A DNA stretch of 10,069 nucleotides from Treponema sp. Its GTDB lineage: Bacteria; Spirochaetota; Spirochaetia; Treponematales; Breznakiellaceae. Under the pieces are notes generated by a model that worked only from the letters and a program-made list of their open reading frames with translations, made no database searches and was not told the DNA's origin. A program made the translations under genes and the position numbers. This document shows, piece by piece, positions 6,955 through 10,069 of this stretch; within the stretch, counting starts at the first letter, position 1; the number at the start of each line of letters is the position of its first letter. Location of the stretch: the NCBI GenBank assembly GCA_009786715.1, contig WQRN01000006.1, positions 28,139 to 38,207 of the forward strand. The letters are read 5' to 3'.

Positions 6955-8420
6955 TTTTTAAACCTCACTGATAAAATATTACTTTCCGGCAATTTTACAA
7001 ACGCCGAATTTCTGTCTTCGCCTATTCTTACATTCTCCCATTTCGCGTAACTATTTTTTTTAGAGCGCATTGCCGCGGCTTCGCGTATTATAAAATCTTC
7101 GGGAAGCTGAATCTTGACTGTTCCCATATCTACTCCGTCTTCGCCTGTTGTATAGGTCGGAGTATAAAGCACGATGCTGATTGTATTGCCGTCGGGCGAC
7201 ACGAACGCTGTGGCTTTGGCTGTAACGCCGTCTACCGAGTCTGAATGGTTGTTAAAATATCTTGTTGTAAGATTAAAACCGTCTGCCGTTTTTCCTTCGC
7301 CCGTAACTTTTACGCGGTGCATTTCCTTCGCGAACTTCGCGTAATGCGATACTCCGTATCCCCGCGGAAGAATGGCGCCGTCGGCAGTGCCGTGCTGTCC
7401 GTCGCCGATATAGCTATAAAATCTTTTTGCCGCCCACCAGACAAACGCGCTTTCGTCGTTTAACCTGATGCTTAAATCAATATCGTTCATTAATTTCCAT
7501 ACAAAGTCCCATGTGGAATCCAAATGGTATCTGCCCTCTCCGCTGTTTATATTGTGTTCCGCCATCCAGACTTCTTTTGGATCATCAGGATGATCAAGGG
7601 CTTTCGCATAACGGTTCAACCTGTCGCCGTAGGTGTGGCGCGCGACAATATCTATTACCGCTCTTGAGCGCGCGTCATTCATCACGGCGTCGTGAATATT
7701 GGGATTATTCGCGGAACTGGCTGTCATAATCATAACAGAAGGCAGTTCATGACCTTTCCCAAATCCTTTAACGCCTTCTGTAAAACGTCCTGTCTGAATG
7801 AAAAAATCTCTCATTTCAATGGGGCTCCACAAACAGCCGTCGTAGTTTGCCTCGAAATTAGGTTCGTTCTGTATGGAAATTGCGTAAATCGGCGCGCCGT
7901 TATCGTACATATTCTGCGCGAAAGCTCTGAGATAGTTTGCGTAATCCTTATAAAAATTCGGCAAAAGTCTTCCGGCGCCGTGAGTTGAATTATTGCTTTT
8001 CCATTCTTTCGGAGGGCTCCACGGACTTGCCATAACATAACCGCCGTGTTTGTTTACAATTTTTGCATTTTCGTAGTAATCAGGTCTGCTGCCGCCTGTT
8101 ACTTGTCTCATTGTCGCGTTAATGTCCGTGCTGTTAGGCATTATCATTACGCGCAAAATATTCAAACCCAGACCCTTATCGGGATTGTACATTAGTTCTG
8201 TGTCCGCTGTGCTGGTACGGGGAAATTGCCCCCAGCCGACTTCCATTCCGCCGAAACCGCGGACATATTGATATTTGACGCTGGTATCAATGGTGATAAG
8301 TACGTTCGCTCCGTCGAATTCGCCGCTGGTCTGATTTGATACGCATGTTAAAGTAAAACCAGTTATTGCGGCAAGAAGGATAATGAATGCCGTTCTTAAA
8401 AATAATTTATTTAATTTCAT
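6951..8420 (-). CDS. GH30 glycoside hydrolase, probable (glucurono)xylanase, exported
   Basis: This 489-residue protein has an export signal (Lys2, Lys5, hydrophobic 11-24). Cys26 follows in TLTC, so it may be a lipoprotein, though Thr at -1 is a poor lipobox. The mature part starts as GH30 proteins do, with a beta-strand and GFGGMEVGWGQFP (55-67). Other family marks are MASPWSPPKEWKSN (130-143), the acid/base Glu186 in ISIQNEP (181-187), and the nucleophile Glu288 in EVWMAEHN (283-290). AFVWWAAKRFYSYIGDG (325-341) follows. The final strands, about 380-489, fit the beta-sandwich side domain typical of GH30. Sequence around EVWM-EHN and the VWW strand resembles bacterial glucuronoxylanases (subfamily 8-like). 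The glucuronate-binding arginine cannot be confirmed without alignment. Operon linkage with GH11 supports xylan as substrate. No ribosome-binding site precedes the ATG, and a TATAAT sits only 5 nt upstream. Confidence 0.9.
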   Translation of the reverse strand: MKLNKLFLRTAFIILLAAITGFTLTCVSNQTSGEFDGANVLITIDTSVKYQYVRGFGGMEVGWGQFPRTSTADTELMYNPDKGLGLNILRVMIMPNSTDINATMRQVTGGSRPDYYENAKIVNKHGGYVMASPWSPPKEWKSNNSTHGAGRLLPNFYKDYANYLRAFAQNMYDNGAPIYAISIQNEPNFEANYDGCLWSPIEMRDFFIQTGRFTEGVKGFGKGHELPSVMIMTASSANNPNIHDAVMNDARSRAVIDIVARHTYGDRLNRYAKALDHPDDPKEVWMAEHNINSGEGRYHLDSTWDFVWKLMNDIDLSIRLNDESAFVWWAAKRFYSYIGDGQHGTADGAILPRGYGVSHYAKFAKEMHRVKVTGEGKTADGFNLTTRYFNNHSDSVDGVTAKATAFVSPDGNTISIVLYTPTYTTGEDGVDMGTVKIQLPEDFIIREAAAMRSKKNSYAKWENVRIGEDRNSAFVKLPESNILSVRFKK

Positions 8421-8425
8421 AATAC

Positions 8426-8431
8426 ATTATA
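8426..8431 (-). promoter_or_regulatory. Candidate -10 element for the GH30-GH11 unit, close to the start codon
   Basis: A perfect TATAAT on the minus strand (8431-8426) ends only 5 nt before the GH30 ATG (8420-8418). Initiation about 7 nt downstream would give a leaderless or nearly leaderless mRNA, consistent with the lack of a ribosome-binding site. A second possible -10, TATAAC (8438-8433), would start a few bases earlier. No good -35 is seen at 16-18 bp. Confidence 0.4.
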
Positions 8432-8470
8432 AGTTATAAAACGCAGTAAGTACAGCCGTTTTTCATTAAT

Positions 8471-8501
8471 AAAAAGAGACCGTCCTGTTTAGAACGGTCT
8501 C
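8471..8501 (-). terminator. Rho-independent terminator of hsp20
   Basis: The stem GAGACCGT (8476-8483) pairs with ACGGTCTC (8494-8501) around a 10-nt loop. On the minus strand five U follow directly (8475-8471). It lies just past the hsp20 stop and insulates it from the GH30 gene. Confidence 0.92.
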
Positions 8502-8516
8502 CCTTGTTAAAACATT

Positions 8517-8969
8517 TTATGCTGAATTAATCTGTATCATCCGCTTTTGCGCTTCGGCCCGCTTTTTTAAAATCAAGCTGAGAACGCCGTTTTTAAATAA
8601 CGCGCTTACAGCTTCCGGATCCGCGTTTTCCGGCAGCTTGAATGAGCGTGTAAAGGCGCTCATCTTCCGCTCGCGAAGCATGAATGTGCCGCGGTTCTCT
8701 TCGCTCTTCTTTTCCTCTGCCTGCTTGGAAGCGATTGTCAGGCTTGAACCGTCAATATGAACATCGATGGAATTTTCATCGTAACCCGGCAGATCCATTT
8801 CCAGGTTGTACGAGTTTTCGGTTTCCTGAATATCAACTGCGGGCAATTGATTAAAAATTCTTGCTGCGGGGGCAAGCAGAGAGTCTCCGAAAAAAGACTC
8901 GAAGTACTGGTCAAAATCGCTTAAAACGTTTTGCACAGTCGCAGGGCGGTAAACATTTAATGTTTTCAT
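8517..8969 (-). CDS. hsp20: Small heat-shock protein of the Hsp20/alpha-crystallin family
   Basis: This 150-residue ATP-independent holdase binds unfolding proteins in the cytoplasm, usually as a large oligomer. A short N-terminal arm (1-40, with FDQYFESFFGDSLL) precedes the alpha-crystallin domain (about 41-138). Visible marks are LPAVDIQETENSYNLEMDLPG (42-62), a strand SLTIASKQ, RERKMSAFTRSFKLPENAD (99-117), and the GVL signature in FKNGVLSLILKK (125-136). The C-terminal anchor I-Q-I (145-147) is present, so the protein is complete. AAGGA (8981-8977) lies 7 nt before the ATG. It is monocistronic with its own terminator. Upstream are a structured leader and a sigma-54-type promoter, an unusual control region for this family. 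It has no evident link with the xylan genes beside it. Confidence 0.96.
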   Translation of the reverse strand: MKTLNVYRPATVQNVLSDFDQYFESFFGDSLLAPAARIFNQLPAVDIQETENSYNLEMDLPGYDENSIDVHIDGSSLTIASKQAEEKKSEENRGTFMLRERKMSAFTRSFKLPENADPEAVSALFKNGVLSLILKKRAEAQKRMIQINSA

Positions 8970-8996
8970 GAGGTGATCCTTGTCCTACGGGATATT

Positions 8997-9061
8997 GGAA
9001 TTTTATTCCTCGCGGAAATTACGGTTCAACGAACCATCCCCCTTACGGCGGGCGCTTCCGC
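8997..9061 (-). promoter_or_regulatory. Structured hsp20 5' leader (branched hairpins), candidate cis-regulatory RNA
   Basis: In the minus-strand leader an outer stem (9056-9061 with 9012-9017, GCGGAA/TTCCGC) encloses two hairpins. One pairs 9021-9027 with 9031-9037 around a 3-nt loop; its only non-Watson-Crick pair is a G-U on the mRNA strand and would be a C-A mismatch on the other strand, so the mRNA strand folds better. The second is a GC-rich hairpin at about 9038-9052. A further GGAAT/ATTCC hairpin lies at 8997-9009. Close to the start, ATCC (8993-8990) could pair weakly with the GGAT of the ribosome-binding site (8979-8976). Small heat-shock genes are often controlled by RNA thermometers such as ROSE or FourU. 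No known motif is recognised here, so thermosensing is only a hypothesis. Confidence 0.5.
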
Positions 9062-9086
9062 TTGTCCTCGTCGACATGAATTTATT

Positions 9087-9103
9087 AGCAATAACTGTGC
9101 CAA
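9087..9103 (-). promoter_or_regulatory. Sigma-54 (RpoN) type promoter upstream of hsp20
   Basis: The minus strand reads TTGGCAC-A-GTTA-TTGCT from 9103 to 9087. The consensus is YTGGCACG-N4-TTGCW. The only mismatch is A for G after CAC. The GG of the -24 element (9101-9100) and the GC of the -12 element (9089-9088) are separated by exactly 10 nt, as required. Predicted initiation is near 9076, giving a leader of about 107 nt before the hsp20 ATG. Sigma-54 promoters need an ATP-driven enhancer-binding protein, usually bound some 80-200 bp upstream. Here that stretch holds the large inverted repeat at 9134-9279. Confidence 0.72.
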
Positions 9104-9131
9104 GATATTATAAATTTTTATAATTGCTGCT

Positions 9132-9290
9132 ATTTAATAAAAAATGAATGTCTTAAAGATGTAATTAAGGTCTGTGTGCGGAAACTTGTCCCCTTCACCT
9201 CGGGAAGAGACTCGGTTCAGGGGCGCAATTTCCGCTCACAGACCTTTAAGAAACGCTTGAGACATTCATTTTTTATTAATTTAATAAAAA
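9132..9290. repeat. 12-bp direct repeat at the edges of the large inverted repeat
   Basis: ATTTAATAAAAA occurs at 9132-9143 and again at 9279-9290, bracketing the long hairpin. The left copy lies largely inside the left arm and the right copy starts at the last base of the right arm. It could be a trace of insertion of a small non-coding element, or simply AT-rich sequence. No transposase is present. Confidence 0.4.
9134..9279 (-). ncRNA. Candidate structured RNA with 6S-like architecture (strand uncertain)
   Basis: This 146-nt segment folds as one long interrupted hairpin. The outer stem is 20 bp and perfect (9134-9153 with 9260-9279). Then comes a roughly symmetric bubble (9154-9164 opposite 9250-9259), then 10 bp (9167-9176 with 9237-9246). 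A 1x1 mismatch and 7 bp follow (GCGGAAA 9178-9184 with TTTCCGC 9229-9235), then a 5x5 loop and CCCCT/AGGGG (9190-9194 with 9219-9223). Read on the minus strand, the apical part has two tandem GA/GA mismatches on either side of an ACC/GGT helix, a stable RNA pattern. That favours the minus strand. Closing stem, central bubble and long terminal stem resemble 6S RNA, but it is shorter than most and no conserved 6S sequence was verified. It could instead be a protein-binding inverted repeat above the sigma-54 promoter. Confidence 0.42.
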
Positions 9291-9353
9291 TTGTTAATAG
9301 TTGACTGCGTTTTTGTGTAATAATGATACAAGAGTAAAAATATACGCTAGTTT

Positions 9354-9370
9354 TGTATCAATTTGATACA
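9354..9370. repeat. TGTATCAA-T-TTGATACA palindrome, possible operator, with a third half-site nearby
   Basis: Perfect 8-bp arms (9354-9361 and 9363-9370) surround a single T. The palindrome covers the stop codon of the leftward-reading membrane protein gene. A further TGATACAA copy lies at 9324-9331, 40 bp from the matching arm. As DNA this fits a dimeric repressor site with an auxiliary half-site. As RNA on the minus strand the middle arm could pair with either neighbour. The spacer 9280-9353 shows no gene. Confidence 0.45.
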
Positions 9371-10069
9371 GATTTTATTATGTTAAGTTCAAACTTTGTA
9401 AATATTATAGTTGGCTGGCTTTTTGCGCCGTTATTTGTGTTTATTTCTATTATATTTGCGTAGTGATCTGCACTGCTTGCCGATTTTTGCGCAGTTAATG
9501 ATATATTGCCTGCGTATTCGGTGTTTGCTATAACGTTTCCAAAACTTATAAACGCCTTTTTGGATAGCTGCATATAATAAGGTTCTGACACAGTTCCAAG
9601 ATCATCTGCAAGAATAATATATAAGAAATCCAAATCAACATCCGATGAAAATTTATAATGCAAGGTATAGATTTCACCTTCGGTTATCTTTGGATTAAAA
9701 AAGTTAGGAGGGTGATATAGAAAAATCCATCCCCAGGGCTCATGCTGTTTCATAGGTATTATTAATGGTTTTTCCTCCGATGCATAGGATGATGTTTTCC
9801 CTGTAATATTCAATGCCGCTGATTTCTGTGAAATAAATGAAAAAATAAAATACAAATTTAATAAAAAAGAAATTACAAGAGCTATTATTATAGCGAGAAC
9901 AAGATTTTTCTTTTTTGCGGTAAATGAAGGCGCGACAGTTTGAGCGGTGTGCGCTGCCGGAGCAGTGCCTGCGGCTTCGGTTTCCGGCACATAGTGCGGC
10001 GGCTGTGGATTATTTTGTTCTGCGGTGTTAGCCTGTTCCGCTTTTCCGTACTTTACAAAAAGTTCCTGA
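9358..10069 (-). CDS. Membrane-anchored protein of unknown function, 5' end beyond window
   Basis: The reading frame is open to the right edge, so the visible 236 residues are the C-terminal part of a gene whose start lies outside the window. A GTG at 9990 could be read as a start, but in-frame coding continues upstream without a stop (QELFVKYGKAEQ and onward), so truncation at the edge is more likely. A hydrophilic Pro/Ala/Gln-rich segment (visible residues about 10-50) precedes AKKKNLVLAII, one transmembrane helix (about 55-80) with lysines on the cytoplasmic side. A C-terminal domain of roughly 150 residues would lie outside the membrane. That domain has beta-like stretches and aromatic residues (PWGWIFLYHPPNFFNP) but no catalytic motif I recognise. 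The base composition is more AT-rich than the neighbouring genes. No family is assigned. Confidence 0.75.
   Translation of the reverse strand, partial: QELFVKYGKAEQANTAEQNNPQPPHYVPETEAAGTAPAAHTAQTVAPSFTAKKKNLVLAIIIALVISFLLNLYFIFSFISQKSAALNITGKTSSYASEEKPLIIPMKQHEPWGWIFLYHPPNFFNPKITEGEIYTLHYKFSSDVDLDFLYIILADDLGTVSEPYYMQLSKKAFISFGNVIANTEYAGNISLTAQKSASSADHYANIIEINTNNGAKSQPTIIFTKFELNIIKSVSN

Noticed and set aside
9085..9114. Plus-strand promoter TTAGCA-18 bp-TATAAA reading into the long inverted repeat
   Set aside because: It overlaps the sigma-54 element on the other strand. The -35 is only 4 of 6 and there is no plus-strand gene downstream. It would matter only if the structured RNA were on the plus strand.
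9134..9279. Integron attC site or MITE
   Set aside because: No GTTRRRY/RYYYAAC core pair, integrase or transposase is visible. The internal G-A-rich helices suit an RNA better than a transposon remnant, although a short flanking direct repeat exists.
9301..9330. Plus-strand promoter TTGACT with a -10 near TAATAATGATAC
   Set aside because: No good -10 occurs at 16-18 bp, and the only downstream sequence is antisense to the membrane protein gene.

Overview
The window looks like chromosomal DNA of a polysaccharide-degrading spirochaete, most likely a Treponema relative from a termite gut, rumen or similar fibre-fed community. This is inference. It rests on exported lipoproteins with relaxed lipoboxes, an LplB/YtcP-type sugar ABC transporter without its own ATPase, lipoprotein-like xylan-degrading enzymes, moderate GC and a candidate sigma-54 promoter (treponemes are known to carry RpoN). 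No rRNA or phylogenetic marker is present, so the assignment stays tentative.

Layout, left to right. A small glycine-linker lipoprotein (+, 161-712) has its own sigma-70 promoter and ends at a bidirectional terminator (728-760). A minus-strand operon reads from 4747 down to 776: LplB-type permease, YtcP/LplC-type permease, then a large solute-binding protein after an intercistronic hairpin. An intracellular GH1 beta-glucosidase (+, 4834-6180) is divergent from this operon and shares an 86-bp control region with it. Converging on it with a 3-bp gap is a two-gene minus-strand unit of GH30 (8420-6951) and GH11 (6954-6184), overlapping by ATGA. A strong terminator (8476-8501) separates these from an Hsp20 small heat-shock gene (8969-8517). 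Upstream of hsp20 lie a structured leader, a near-consensus sigma-54 promoter (9087-9103), a 146-nt imperfect hairpin that resembles a structured RNA (9134-9279) and a TGTATCA palindrome. A membrane-anchored protein of unknown function, cut by the right edge, completes the window.

How the genes fit together. GH11 and GH30 are predicted to cut xylan outside the cell or at the cell surface. The ABC transporter imports oligosaccharides, using an ATPase encoded elsewhere. GH1 hydrolyses beta-linked sugars in the cytoplasm. The small lipoprotein may be a surface carbohydrate-binding partner. No regulator gene is visible.

The most unusual features are: five tandem decapeptide repeats (consensus GDYDYYADTG) inside an approximately 105-residue insertion in the first periplasmic loop of one permease; cysteine-bearing extra loops, one with a CPDCH motif, in the partner permease; and the hsp20 control region, which combines a sigma-54-like promoter, a branched leader RNA and an upstream 6S-like bubbled hairpin.
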